A stretch of DNA of 34,200 bases from an uncultured Neomegalonema sp. (GTDB taxonomy: Bacteria > Pseudomonadota > Alphaproteobacteria > Rhodobacterales > Rhodobacteraceae). Positions 7,944 through 16,242 of the stretch are shown piece by piece (within the stretch, counting starts at the first letter, position 1; every line of letters begins with the position of its first letter). The stretch is from NCBI GenBank assembly GCA_937958625.1, contig CALGNO010000027.1, forward strand, positions 1 to 34,200, written 5' to 3'. The notes beneath the pieces were generated by a model. That model had not been told where the DNA came from. It ran no database searches and saw nothing but the letters and a program-made list of their open reading frames with translations. The position numbers and the translations under genes are program-made.

Positions 7944-10084
7944 TAAAGCGCCCCCTTCTCGCCGGTCTGCTGGGCGGATGTCTCGCCCTGCCCGCGATGG
8001 CGGAACCGGTTCTGATAACTGAATATCCCGGCATGACGCGGATCACCGTGCCCTTCGTCACGGGCGGCGACTGGCGGGTCAAGCGCAGCCCCGGGAAAAT
8101 CGCTCTGACCACGGCGGTTGGCGACGCGGTTCTGTCCGCCAAGGCCGTCACGCCCGATAGCCGCCTCTCAACGCTGAGTGTCTGGAAGGGCGAGAAAGAT
8201 AGCGGCATCGACATCGCCTATACCTGCGATTGCACGCCGGGCATCTATACCAACGATGCCCGCCAGATGGTGATCGACCTGAAGCAGAACGATGCGCCAA
8301 GCCTCGTGCCCGCGACGGTCATGGTCCGCAGCCCTGCGCGTTCGGCAACGGCGAGCGGTTGGAATGCCTCGCGCAAGGTAGCGCCGAGCGCCGCGCCGCG
8401 CCCTGCCCCGATTCAGCCTCGCCAAGTCGCCCAAACGCCGGAAGCGCCCGTGCGTCCCCGCGCCCTTCGGGCATTGGCCGAGGGGCCGCGCCGGATCGTC
8501 ATCGGTGCCAGCAGTGCCGATGAAAGCCTCGCCGCATCGCCGGTTCCCCGTGCGAGGCCTCGCATTGCCGCTGCCGCCCCAAAGGCACCACGGCCAGCAA
8601 ATGTGTCCGAGAGTGACGCGTCCATCGACGCCATCCGCAAGTCGGTGCTGTCACAACTCGATGCGGCGGCGGATGAAGGTGTCATCCAGCTTTCCCAGAG
8701 CGGTCGTCTCGCTGCGGCGGCCAACCTGCCGCCCGAATGTCCCGACGAGGCCGCCCTCGATTTTGCGCGGTTGGTCGATACATCCAGTTTTCGCGGCCCG
8801 CTACCAGAACTGCGCGCGGCGGTTTTCGATGACATGAAACAGCTCAGCGCCGGGTCGGTCCGGGCATTGGCACGGCACTTCATCGCCTTTGGGCTTGGGC
8901 CCGAGGCGCGCAGCGTTTTTGAATCTTTTGGCACCGAGGGCGATGTCGAGACAACCATGCTCGACATGGCGGCATTTCTGGAGGGCAATTACGACGCCCT
9001 TAAAGACAGTGCGCTGTTTCAAAAAGCCTGCGGTCCCCGCGCCGCGATCTGGCGCACGGCCCTCGCTGCCGTCGAGGGCAGTGGCACCGTTTCTGATCTC
9101 TACCCCGTGACCGACGGGCTGGTCTTTCGCCTGCCCGACGCCCTGAACAAGATCCTCGGCGCACAGATTGCGCTTGGTCTCTTCGACGAGGGCGACAGCG
9201 AACGCGCCATGCGCCTGTGGCGCGCGCTCGACGTCGCCGGCGGTCCCGAAACCCCCGAGATGCGCCTGCTCGCCGCCTATACCCGCCCGCCCAACGCGCC
9301 ACCGGAGACCATCCTGCCAAGGCTGATCGACGTGGCCGAAACACGCCAGCCGGAATCGGCGGAGGCGGCGCTGCGCGCGGCAACGATCCTGGAAACCACG
9401 TTTGACAACGACTCGGCTGGCCGCTTGCGGAGTGATCTCGATGATCTGATCTTTGCCTATCGCGGATCGGCGATGGAAAGGCCGCTCGTGCTGGCTCGCA
9501 CGCGCCTGAATGCCCGATACGGCGATCTGAATTCCGCCCTCGAAGACCTTCAGGCTCGCATCGGCGCAGAGCCCGCAAAGTCAGAGGAATGGCGCCGCCT
9601 GATCCAGCAGACCATCAAGTCGGCGGTCAAGCAGGCCGATGCCGGGGCCAATCCCGCCGACTTCAACGCGATCCTGAAGGCTCAGGTGAATCTGGACGCC
9701 TCGCCCGAGGCCGACGAGTCCCGGGTCACCCTGGCCCGCAAGCTGATCGATGCCGGGGGCGCTCATCTGATCGACAAGGTCATCACGCCCCAGGTGTTCC
9801 GCCGCAGCAGCGATGCCCGCAAAGTCTTCGCCGACGCGCTGGTCCGGCGCGGCCTTGCGGACAAGGCGATGCTGGTCCTCGCCCGATCCGACGATGACGA
9901 GAGCCTCGCGATGAAAGAGCGCATCCGAACGCTGGGGGCGACCGATATGCGCGTCCGGCTTGAGGATCGCTTCGATGCCCTGCCGACCGCATCGACCGAT
10001 GCGCCGCTTACCTATGCCCGCGACCTGCTGGAAGGGTCGATTTCAGACCTCAATCAAATCGAGGAGATCATGACCGATGGATAG
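7940..10084 (+). CDS. Large exported protein with beta-rich head, Pro/Ala linker and helical solenoid-like body; unknown function
   Basis: I do not recognise a named family. The 714-residue product has a signal peptide (cut after about Ala21, AMA-EP), although an LGGC at 11-14 could also be read as a weak lipobox. Residues about 22-117 look like a compact beta domain of AMIN-like character, with GGDWRVKRSPG, a CDC pair at 96-98 and a closing MVIDL strand. Residues about 118-222 form a Pro/Ala/Arg-rich linker. From about 225 to the end the protein is helical, with repeated amphipathic Ala/Leu pairs that suggest TPR- or HEAT-like repeats. It overlaps motA by 4 bases and flgF by 8 bases, so it is translated with motor and rod proteins. 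It may be a periplasmic scaffold for the stator; that is inference. Confidence 0.85.
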   Translation: MIKRPLLAGLLGGCLALPAMAEPVLITEYPGMTRITVPFVTGGDWRVKRSPGKIALTTAVGDAVLSAKAVTPDSRLSTLSVWKGEKDSGIDIAYTCDCTPGIYTNDARQMVIDLKQNDAPSLVPATVMVRSPARSATASGWNASRKVAPSAAPRPAPIQPRQVAQTPEAPVRPRALRALAEGPRRIVIGASSADESLAASPVPRARPRIAAAAPKAPRPANVSESDASIDAIRKSVLSQLDAAADEGVIQLSQSGRLAAAANLPPECPDEAALDFARLVDTSSFRGPLPELRAAVFDDMKQLSAGSVRALARHFIAFGLGPEARSVFESFGTEGDVETTMLDMAAFLEGNYDALKDSALFQKACGPRAAIWRTALAAVEGSGTVSDLYPVTDGLVFRLPDALNKILGAQIALGLFDEGDSERAMRLWRALDVAGGPETPEMRLLAAYTRPPNAPPETILPRLIDVAETRQPESAEAALRAATILETTFDNDSAGRLRSDLDDLIFAYRGSAMERPLVLARTRLNARYGDLNSALEDLQARIGAEPAKSEEWRRLIQQTIKSAVKQADAGANPADFNAILKAQVNLDASPEADESRVTLARKLIDAGGAHLIDKVITPQVFRRSSDARKVFADALVRRGLADKAMLVLARSDDDESLAMKERIRTLGATDMRVRLEDRFDALPTASTDAPLTYARDLLEGSISDLNQIEEIMTDG

Positions 10085-10790
10085 TGCCGGTTACGTCAGT
10101 CTCAGCCGCCAGTCTGGCCTTATGTCCGAAATGCGGACCATTGCCCAGAACATCGCCAATAGCAGCACGGTCGGCTATCGCGCCGAGTCGCTGGTCTTTT
10201 CCGAATACATCAAGGCCAGCGGTGAGGAGAGCGTGTCGATGGCGACCGCGCGCAGCCGCTTTATCGACACCTCTCAGGGGGTACTCGATAAAACGGGCGG
10301 TGTTTTCGACTTCGCCATCGAGGGCGACGGGTTTTTTCGGATCGAGACCGACAATGGCGAGCGCCTGACGCGCGCCGGTAACTTTGCCCTCAATGTCGAT
10401 GGCGAGATGGTCACGACCGAGGGCTACCGCGTGCTCAGCGCCGATGCCGCCCCCATCGTCATCCCCCCCGGCGAGGGCCGGATACGGGTGTCGGGCGATG
10501 GCGAGATTTCGACCGCTCAGGGGGTCATAGGCCAGCTTGGCGTCGCCGAAGTCGATCCAAAGTCCCTGCGCCGCGAGGGCGATAATCTCTTCAGTTCGAC
10601 CGCCGCGATCCAGCCCGCCGAGAACCCTCGGGTTGCCCACGGCTTTCTGGAAAAATCGAACGCCAACCCGATCGAGGACGTCTCCCGCATGATCGAGGTC
10701 CAGCGTGCCTATGAACTCGGCAAGGGCATGATGGACCGCGAACATGAACGTGTGACCAAGCTGATCCAGACCATCGGACGATCCGCCTGA
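10077..10790 (+). CDS. flgF: Flagellar proximal rod protein FlgF
   Basis: FlgF is a rod subunit exported through the flagellar type III system. The 237-residue product has the N-terminal rod-family motif IAQNIANSSTVGYR, the core GVFDFAIEGDGFFRIE followed by LTRAGNFALNVDGEMVT, and the C-terminal helix FLEKSNANPIEDVSRMIEVQRAYE. Length and the shorter middle region favour FlgF over FlgG, which follows immediately. The start codon lies inside the last codons of the preceding gene (8-base overlap) with a GAGGAG ribosome site in that gene's end. It is followed 82 bases later by flgG. Confidence 0.95.
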   Translation: MDSAGYVSLSRQSGLMSEMRTIAQNIANSSTVGYRAESLVFSEYIKASGEESVSMATARSRFIDTSQGVLDKTGGVFDFAIEGDGFFRIETDNGERLTRAGNFALNVDGEMVTTEGYRVLSADAAPIVIPPGEGRIRVSGDGEISTAQGVIGQLGVAEVDPKSLRREGDNLFSSTAAIQPAENPRVAHGFLEKSNANPIEDVSRMIEVQRAYELGKGMMDREHERVTKLIQTIGRSA

Positions 10791-10872
10791 GAATGAATAA
10801 TGGCGCGCGTGCGATGCGCCCATCCTGAACGACGACAACCCGGACGAAATGTCCGCAGAAAGGAGCGAGCCC

Positions 10873-11658
10873 ATGCGAGCCCTCAAGATTGCCGCCACCG
10901 GCATGGATGCCCAGCAGATGCGTGTCGAGGTCATCTCGAACAACATCGCCAATATGAGCACGACGGGTTATAAGGCCCGCCGCGCCGATTTCGCGGACTT
11001 GCACTATCAACAGGTCGCCTCGCCCGGTTCGCTGTCCTCACGCAGCGGCACGACGCTGGCAACGGGGGTTCAGCTTGGTCTTGGCGTGCGGGCGGCCTCG
11101 GTGTCGATGCTGCTGGCCCAGGGGTCCATCGAGCGCACGAGTCAGGATTTTGACTTTGCGTTGGAGGGCGACGGGTTCTTCCAAATCGAACTGCCCGCGG
11201 GTGACATCGGCTATACCCGCGACGGGTCGTTCAAGCTTAGTGGAGAGGGCCTGCTGGTCACCTCCGAAGGCTATCCCGTTGCCGACCAGATCACTGTGCC
11301 CGAGGACGCCCGCCGGATTTCGGCAAATGCCGATGGCGAGATCTATGCCTATTTCGACGGCCAACCCAATGGCCAGTTGATCGGCTCGCTGACCGTCGCG
11401 GGCTTCATCAACGAAAAGGGCCTTGAGGCCATCGGCGAGAATCTGTTCCGCGAAACCGCCGCATCGGGCGCGCCCACCGTGGGCGAACCGGGTCAGGACG
11501 GGCTGGCGCGAGTGCGGCAGGGCTATCTGGAACAATCGACCGTCGATGTGGTGACCGAGATCGCCGAGTTGATCGAGGCCCAGCGCGGTTACGAGATGAA
11601 CTCCAAGGTCATCAGCGCCGCCGACCAGATGCTCGGCGCAACGGTGCAGATCCGATGA
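10873..11658 (+). CDS. flgG: Flagellar distal rod protein FlgG
   Basis: FlgG forms the distal rod. From the chosen ATG it has 261 residues, the usual length, and starts MRALKIAATGMDAQQ as most FlgG proteins do. Further marks are VISNNIANMSTTGYKARRADF, DFALEGDGFFQIELPAGDIGYTRDG and the C-terminal EIAELIEAQRGYEMNSKVI. An in-frame ATG at 10849 would add eight residues (MSAERSEP), but it lies over the ribosome site AAAGGAG that serves the ATG at 10873, so the shorter form is preferred. The stop overlaps flgA by 4 bases (ATGA). Confidence 0.97.
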   Translation: MRALKIAATGMDAQQMRVEVISNNIANMSTTGYKARRADFADLHYQQVASPGSLSSRSGTTLATGVQLGLGVRAASVSMLLAQGSIERTSQDFDFALEGDGFFQIELPAGDIGYTRDGSFKLSGEGLLVTSEGYPVADQITVPEDARRISANADGEIYAYFDGQPNGQLIGSLTVAGFINEKGLEAIGENLFRETAASGAPTVGEPGQDGLARVRQGYLEQSTVDVVTEIAELIEAQRGYEMNSKVISAADQMLGATVQIR

Positions 11659-12092
11659 GGCGCGTCGCACTGATCACGGCGGCCCTTGCCGCCACCCTCG
11701 GCGCGGCCCCGCTGGCTATCGCGGATACCGTCGAGGCCGTGCGCGTCTTGCAACGCGGCACCATCATCGCCCCCGGTGACGTCATGGTTTCCTATGGCGA
11801 GCCAAGGCGCAACGAGGCGCAGGCAATGCACGAGGTCATCGGCAAAGAAGTGCGCGCGACCGTGCGCCCGGGCCGCGCCATCCGCACCACCGACCTGCGC
11901 AGCCCCATTCTGGTCGAACGCAATCAGCTTGTCGATCTGGTCTATCGCAGCGGCACGCTGACGATCCGGGGCGAAGGCCGTGCCCTGCGCCAGGGCGGCA
12001 GCGGCGAGCGCATCCGCGTCATGAATCTGGATTCGCGCATCGTCATCACCGGTCAGGTGACGAGCGATGGCCGCGTGGAGGTAAGACCTTGA
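11655..12092 (+). CDS. flgA: Flagellar P-ring assembly chaperone FlgA
   Basis: FlgA is a periplasmic chaperone for P-ring protein FlgI. The 145-residue product has a signal peptide (cut after about Ala23, AIA-D) and a SAF-type domain: VLQRGTIIAPGDV, then EVIGKEVRATVRPGRAIRTTDL, and a last beta domain with VDLVYRSGTLTIRGEGRALRQGGSGERIRVMNLDSR. It is a short FlgA, without the extra N-terminal domain of enteric forms, as is common in Alphaproteobacteria. It is coupled to flgG by an ATGA overlap and to flgH by a TTGA overlap. The client flgI is not in the window. Confidence 0.93.
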   Translation: MRRVALITAALAATLGAAPLAIADTVEAVRVLQRGTIIAPGDVMVSYGEPRRNEAQAMHEVIGKEVRATVRPGRAIRTTDLRSPILVERNQLVDLVYRSGTLTIRGEGRALRQGGSGERIRVMNLDSRIVITGQVTSDGRVEVRP

Positions 12093-12913
12093 AACGACTT
12101 TTTCTGCTGATTGGCCTCGCTGCCATCACCGCTTCGGGATGCCAGCGCATGGACCATCTGGGCCGAGCGCCGTCCTTTTCGGCGATGGAGAACATGCCGA
12201 CCGCCCATGGCGCTGCGGCGCCACCGGTCGGACAGGCCGCGCGGATGCAAGCCGCCGCGATGGCACCCAATCCCTATCGCAGCGGTGCGGGTGGCGGCGG
12301 CATGGCCTATGACATGCAGCGCGCCAGTGTATCGAGTATCGGCGTTCCTGAACGCACCAGCGGCTCGCTATGGAGCTCGGACCCGAAATCGTTGTTCGGA
12401 GATCGCCGTGCGCAAAAGGTCGGAGATATTCTCACCGTCCTGATCGATATCGACGACGAGGCCGAGCTGTCCAACACCACCGCCCGCTCGCGTAGCGGCA
12501 GCGAGGATGCGACCGTGGCCGGTCTCTATGGCCTCGAGGGCGTCGTGAATGCCGTCCTGCCCGGTGACGGGCTGGATGCGGGCGTATCTGCTGACTCCAG
12601 TTCCAACACCTCAGGACAGGGTCAGGTCAGCCGCAACGAGGCAATTTCGTTAAAAATTGCCGCAAGAGTTGTCGAAGTTCTTTCCACGGGGCACCTCGTG
12701 ATAACCGGACGTCAGGAAGTTCGCGTTAATTTCGAACTCAGGGATTTACAGGTGGTCGGACTGATCCGGCCAGAAGATATATCCCGAAACAACGACATCA
12801 CTTATGACAAGATGGCGGAGGCGCGAATATCTTACGGGGGCAGAGGTCACATATCTGACGTACAACAGGCACGCTATGGCCAACAGGTTTGGGACATGAT
12901 CTCACCATTCTAG
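12089..12913 (+). CDS. flgH: Flagellar L-ring lipoprotein FlgH
   Basis: FlgH forms the outer-membrane L ring. The product is 274 residues with a lipoprotein signal (TASGC, lipid-modified Cys18), then a Met/Ala/Gly-rich spacer and the FlgH core: SLWSSDPKSLFGDRRAQKVGDILTVLIDI, ALKIAARVVEVLSTGHLVITG and the terminal ISYGGRGHISDVQQARYGQQ. The start codon is TTG, overlapping the flgA stop as TTGA, with a GGAGG ribosome site six to ten bases upstream. The last 70 or so codons use several codons that are rare in neighbouring genes (ATA, AGA, TCT, TTA) and are more AT-rich than the first part. Confidence 0.95.
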   Translation: MKRLFLLIGLAAITASGCQRMDHLGRAPSFSAMENMPTAHGAAAPPVGQAARMQAAAMAPNPYRSGAGGGGMAYDMQRASVSSIGVPERTSGSLWSSDPKSLFGDRRAQKVGDILTVLIDIDDEAELSNTTARSRSGSEDATVAGLYGLEGVVNAVLPGDGLDAGVSADSSSNTSGQGQVSRNEAISLKIAARVVEVLSTGHLVITGRQEVRVNFELRDLQVVGLIRPEDISRNNDITYDKMAEARISYGGRGHISDVQQARYGQQVWDMISPF

Positions 12914-13042
12914 CACAAGCGACGATGCGGAAGCGCAGGGGACGGGCCGGGACAAGCCCTATCACTGCGCCATGCCGCTTCGCCGCGCCAGAATACTCCG
13001 TACATTCGGACTTTCGTCATCGGCCCTTGGGGGAGGGCACCG

Positions 13043-13531
13043 ATGAAAAAGATATTACCAGTTCTTATCGCACTTGTGGGTCTCGGCGGCGGCGTCGTCG
13101 GCGGAACCATGATGAAACCTGCACCCGAAATGACCGAACACGCGGACGCCAAGGGCCATGACAAGGCCAAGGGTGGTGACGCCAAAAAAGGCGACGATCA
13201 CGCCGGGGAAGAGTTCGTCTATGCCGGGTTGAAGAAACCTTTCTTCGTACCGGTCACCCAGGCAGGCCAGCGCAACATGATCGTGCGCCTCGACATCCAT
13301 CTCGAAGTGCCCGAGGGCATGGGCGAGACGGTCGAAATCCAGGAACCAAAACTGCGTGACGCTTTCCTGCGGGCCGTGATGAACTTTTCGTACGAAGGCG
13401 GTTTCTCGCGGGTGAAGGGCGGCGAAGGCTTTACCATCCTGCGCGACGACTTGCTGCTGAGCGCCCGCGGCGTTCTCGGCGAAGACGTCAGAAACGTCCT
13501 GATTGGCGAAATCCTGACGCGCGCAGGCTGA
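13043..13531 (+). CDS. Second, divergent FliL-like protein
   Basis: The product is 162 residues with one N-terminal membrane helix (about 3-22), then a highly charged Lys/Asp/His/Gly linker (about 25-55) and a C-terminal FliL-like domain (about 57-160: FVYAGLKKPFFVPV, MIVRLDIHLEVPE, LRDAFLRAVMNF, DVRNVLIGEILTR). It matches the fliL gene at 5522 in layout and in the FLRAV segment but differs strongly elsewhere, so it is a paralogue, not a recent copy. A GGGGGAGGG ribosome site precedes the ATG. It follows flgH after 129 bases and is bounded downstream by strong hairpins, so it closes the plus-strand block. Confidence 0.78.
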   Translation: MKKILPVLIALVGLGGGVVGGTMMKPAPEMTEHADAKGHDKAKGGDAKKGDDHAGEEFVYAGLKKPFFVPVTQAGQRNMIVRLDIHLEVPEGMGETVEIQEPKLRDAFLRAVMNFSYEGGFSRVKGGEGFTILRDDLLLSARGVLGEDVRNVLIGEILTRAG

Positions 13532-13548
13532 TAGAAACAACAGAGCGG

Positions 13549-13609
13549 GGCGGGTGAAAGCCCGCCTCCCAAGACAAAGGCCGCCCCGCATTGCTGCGGT
13601 GGCGGCCTT
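13549..13609. terminator. Paired hairpins between convergent fliL-like gene and flgD
   Basis: Two stem-loops lie in the 109-base convergent gap. The first is GGCGGG (13549-13554) pairing with CCCGCC (13561-13566) around a 6-base loop. The second is a 9-base perfect stem AAGGCCGCC (13577-13585) with GGCGGCCTT (13601-13609), enclosing an inner CCGCA/TGCGG hairpin. Both lie between converging operons and read similarly on both strands, so they probably act as a bidirectional terminator, although no long T-run follows. Confidence 0.7.
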
Positions 13610-13640
13610 CTTCGGGTGCGCAAAAGGGATAGACGGTGCG

Positions 13641-14330
13641 TCAGGTCTCGTCGGTCGCGCGCAGGGCGATGATGTCGGATGGGCGGATGATGGCACCGGT
13701 GTCGAGGGTCAGCAACGGCCCACCGGAATCGACCCGCGCCTCGGCCACAGACCCGACGGCTCCGGCCTCGACCCGGCTGATCCGGCCATCGCCATCGGTG
13801 AAGGAAAATGCGATTCCGTACTGACCGGGCGCCGCCGATCCGCCGCCATCGAGGTCGCCGGACCATTCGAAAGCCTCCAGCGCCGGATCGAACGAGACCC
13901 GCCCGACTTCTTCGCCATCGGCATCGGTAATCCGTGCCTCGGCACTTTCGATCCCCGGCGTCGATGGAACCGGGAGGCTCAAGCCCTCGCTGTCCAACTC
14001 GAACAACGCGCTTTCGGCCTCAACTGTCTGGCCGATCCATCCGCCGAGTTCACTGAGTTCTTGCGACGCGCCCTGCTCGATCAGCCGGTCCAGCTTTTCG
14101 TTCGCGCCGACCTGTTGTTCGACGGAGGAGAAACTGGCGAGCTGTTCGACAAACTGGGTCGAATCGAGCGGCTGAAGCGGATCCTGGTTTTTAAGCTGCG
14201 CGGTGAGCAGCGTCAGAAAGTCGTTGAAGTCCGAAATCGCGTCTTCGCGTGCCTCGTTGGCGGTGCTGTTCACGCGCGCGGCGGTGCTGGCGGCGGCGGT
14301 ACTGGCGGTTGGTGTGCTGGCAACTTCCAT
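13641..14330 (-). CDS. flgD: Flagellar hook assembly scaffold protein FlgD
   Basis: FlgD caps the growing hook. From the chosen start it has 229 residues. After a Thr/Ala-rich lead comes the FlgD signature FNDFLTLLTAQLKNQDPLQPLDSTQFVEQLASFSSVEQ, followed by a beta-rich C-terminal region with DADGEEVGRVSFDPALEAFEWSG and a final RPSDIIALRA. An in-frame ATG at 14510 exists, but it would place 60 residues over the fliK C-terminus; the ATG at 14330 has an AAGGAAG ribosome site and lies 16 bases after the fliK stop. The hook gene flgE is not in the window. Confidence 0.93.
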   Translation of the reverse strand: MEVASTPTASTAAASTAARVNSTANEAREDAISDFNDFLTLLTAQLKNQDPLQPLDSTQFVEQLASFSSVEQQVGANEKLDRLIEQGASQELSELGGWIGQTVEAESALFELDSEGLSLPVPSTPGIESAEARITDADGEEVGRVSFDPALEAFEWSGDLDGGGSAAPGQYGIAFSFTDGDGRISRVEAGAVGSVAEARVDSGGPLLTLDTGAIIRPSDIIALRATDET

Positions 14331-14346
14331 GGATTTCTTCCTTGTT

Positions 14347-16242
14347 TCAGACCCGAATGTCGAGACGCTCACTGGACTGGACGGGCGGGAGAGTGGATGC
14401 GGGGCCGCCGGAAACGGCGCTATCGCCGCCTGCCCCGGATACGCCGAAGCGGTGTTCTTGTTGCGGATCACGCGACCCGCCCTGGGAAAAAGACAGCGAG
14501 CCGAGATCAACCCCGGCCTCGCGCAGCATCTTTTGCAGATCGTCCGAATTGCGCCGCATCAGGTCCAGCGCCTCTTCACGGTCGGCACGGACGATGATGT
14601 TCATGCGGTCATCGACGACGCTGAACTCGATATCGAGCTTGCCCAGCTCGACCGGATCAATGCGCAGCTCGATGCTGCCCGATCCCTTGGCAGAGATAGC
14701 CGCCTGCATGACTTCACGGGCGAGATTGGCCGCCGGGACCGGAGCCGCCGGAGCCTGACGCAAGACGGCGCGGAACTCGGCATCGCGGTCGGCCCGCAGC
14801 GGGGTCAGCGCGATTTCGGCATCGCCAGCGGGCGCGAGACCCTGGGCGAGTTTTTCCGCATCGCCTTCGGCCAGCCGCGCCGCGATCTCGGCACTGGCGA
14901 AACTAGGCGGCGCGGTGGCTGCGCCGCTGGCGGTCGGGGACGCCGCGAAAGCCTGGGGTGCGGGAGAGGTCGTTGCGACCGGGGCAGCGGTGCCTGACCG
15001 ATCCGTCGTTGTATTCAGAATTGCGGTGCCCGCACGCGGTTCGCGCTCGGCAGCGTGATCACGCCTTGCCGTAGACTCCGCTTGAGCCGCCGCGTCAGAC
15101 GGTACAGCAGTCTGCGCCACCTCAGCGCTGGCACGGGCGGCGGTAGAACCCGTCGTACCCGGCATCTCGGCCTCGGTTGCGACAGTCTTTGCGGCTGTAC
15201 CTGCGGCGGTGAGAATGCCTGTCGAGGCCGGGGAAATCGCGGAGGCGGGTATCGCATTCGGCGTATCGAGAGCACCCTGGGCCTGACGGAGCGCAACCGT
15301 TTCAGTTACGGTTGTCGGTGTGGCAGGCCCGACCGCTGGCATTGCCTGAGCGGCGGTATCGGCAGCGCCCGGGGCCGTCGCCGGTGGCGCGCTTGAGAAT
15401 GACGAAACCTCGGAGACCGTCGCCGTGTCTGGCGCGTTCGAGGGTTGGTCTGGTTCGGCACCCTGCGGATCGGTATCACCGGATACCTCACGCCGCGCGG
15501 GCGCGGGCGCGGGGGTCGGGGCTTCGCTGTCCGAAGCGGGCGCTCTGCCCGTCGAAACCTGAGAAGATTGCGCCGTCGATGGGGTTTGAGAGGCAGCGCT
15601 AGAGAGTGAAACCGCCGCCGGCACCTCAACGCGATCCGCCTCGGACGATGTCGATCCTGTCTCGACGCCGCGTGGTTCGATACCGCGCGATATGTCTCGG
15701 GCCGTGGCCGAGACTTCCGCTGCGACCGGGTCAAAATCATTAGAATTGTTCGCAGTTTTCGGAGCCAAATCGTCGGATGACTGGCGGTTGGACTCAGGCG
15801 ACACACTCGGGCGATCCGCCTCGACCCGCCGCGCGACAAGCGCCACAGGGCTCTGAACCAGCGACTCGCCGTCGCCGTCGATGACATTCGACGCCCGCGC
15901 AACATCGGGCACCTGAGTATCCGTCTCCGTCGATGCAGAGGCGCTCTTCACTGTCGCAGCCGCATCGAGCTGGGCATCGGCCCAATCCGGCGTGCGGCGC
16001 GCATTTCGTGGCATAACATCGGGTTTTAAAGCCTGAGCACCCGCTGTTTCTGTGTCGAGCGAGAGCGACGCGCCCTTGACCGGCAGCCCATCGACCAGTG
16101 CACCGAAGACCTCGCGGCCACCCCCGGCGAGACCGCCTGCACCATCTTTGACGCCATCAGGAGCAATGGGCGTCAAGCCAGCCTTTGCTTTAGCGCGCGG
16201 GATTTCAGGGCCGAGCGGAAGTTCTTTCAACGTCGGGGTCAC
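14347..16242 (-). CDS. fliK: Flagellar hook-length control protein FliK
   Basis: FliK measures hook length and switches export specificity through FlhB. The 631-residue product has a very long, low-complexity Ala/Thr/Ser/Pro-rich N-terminal part (to about 490), as is usual for the ruler region. It is followed by a conserved C-terminal domain (about 510-600) with SGSIELRIDPVELGKLDIEFSV and LMRRNSDDLQKMLREAGVDL. The extreme C-terminus is Gly/Ser-rich. It is the first gene of a two-gene operon with flgD and is divergent from the flgJ-like gene. The start at 16242 was taken as the only one with normal family spacing. Its partner flhB is at 26.2 kb. Confidence 0.9.
   Translation of the reverse strand: MTPTLKELPLGPEIPRAKAKAGLTPIAPDGVKDGAGGLAGGGREVFGALVDGLPVKGASLSLDTETAGAQALKPDVMPRNARRTPDWADAQLDAAATVKSASASTETDTQVPDVARASNVIDGDGESLVQSPVALVARRVEADRPSVSPESNRQSSDDLAPKTANNSNDFDPVAAEVSATARDISRGIEPRGVETGSTSSEADRVEVPAAVSLSSAASQTPSTAQSSQVSTGRAPASDSEAPTPAPAPARREVSGDTDPQGAEPDQPSNAPDTATVSEVSSFSSAPPATAPGAADTAAQAMPAVGPATPTTVTETVALRQAQGALDTPNAIPASAISPASTGILTAAGTAAKTVATEAEMPGTTGSTAARASAEVAQTAVPSDAAAQAESTARRDHAAEREPRAGTAILNTTTDRSGTAAPVATTSPAPQAFAASPTASGAATAPPSFASAEIAARLAEGDAEKLAQGLAPAGDAEIALTPLRADRDAEFRAVLRQAPAAPVPAANLAREVMQAAISAKGSGSIELRIDPVELGKLDIEFSVVDDRMNIIVRADREEALDLMRRNSDDLQKMLREAGVDLGSLSFSQGGSRDPQQEHRFGVSGAGGDSAVSGGPASTLPPVQSSERLDIRV

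Noticed and set aside
14331..14510. 60-residue N-terminal extension of FlgD
   Set aside because: It would lie over the conserved end of fliK; the internal ATG at 14330 has a good ribosome site and gives the normal FlgD start.
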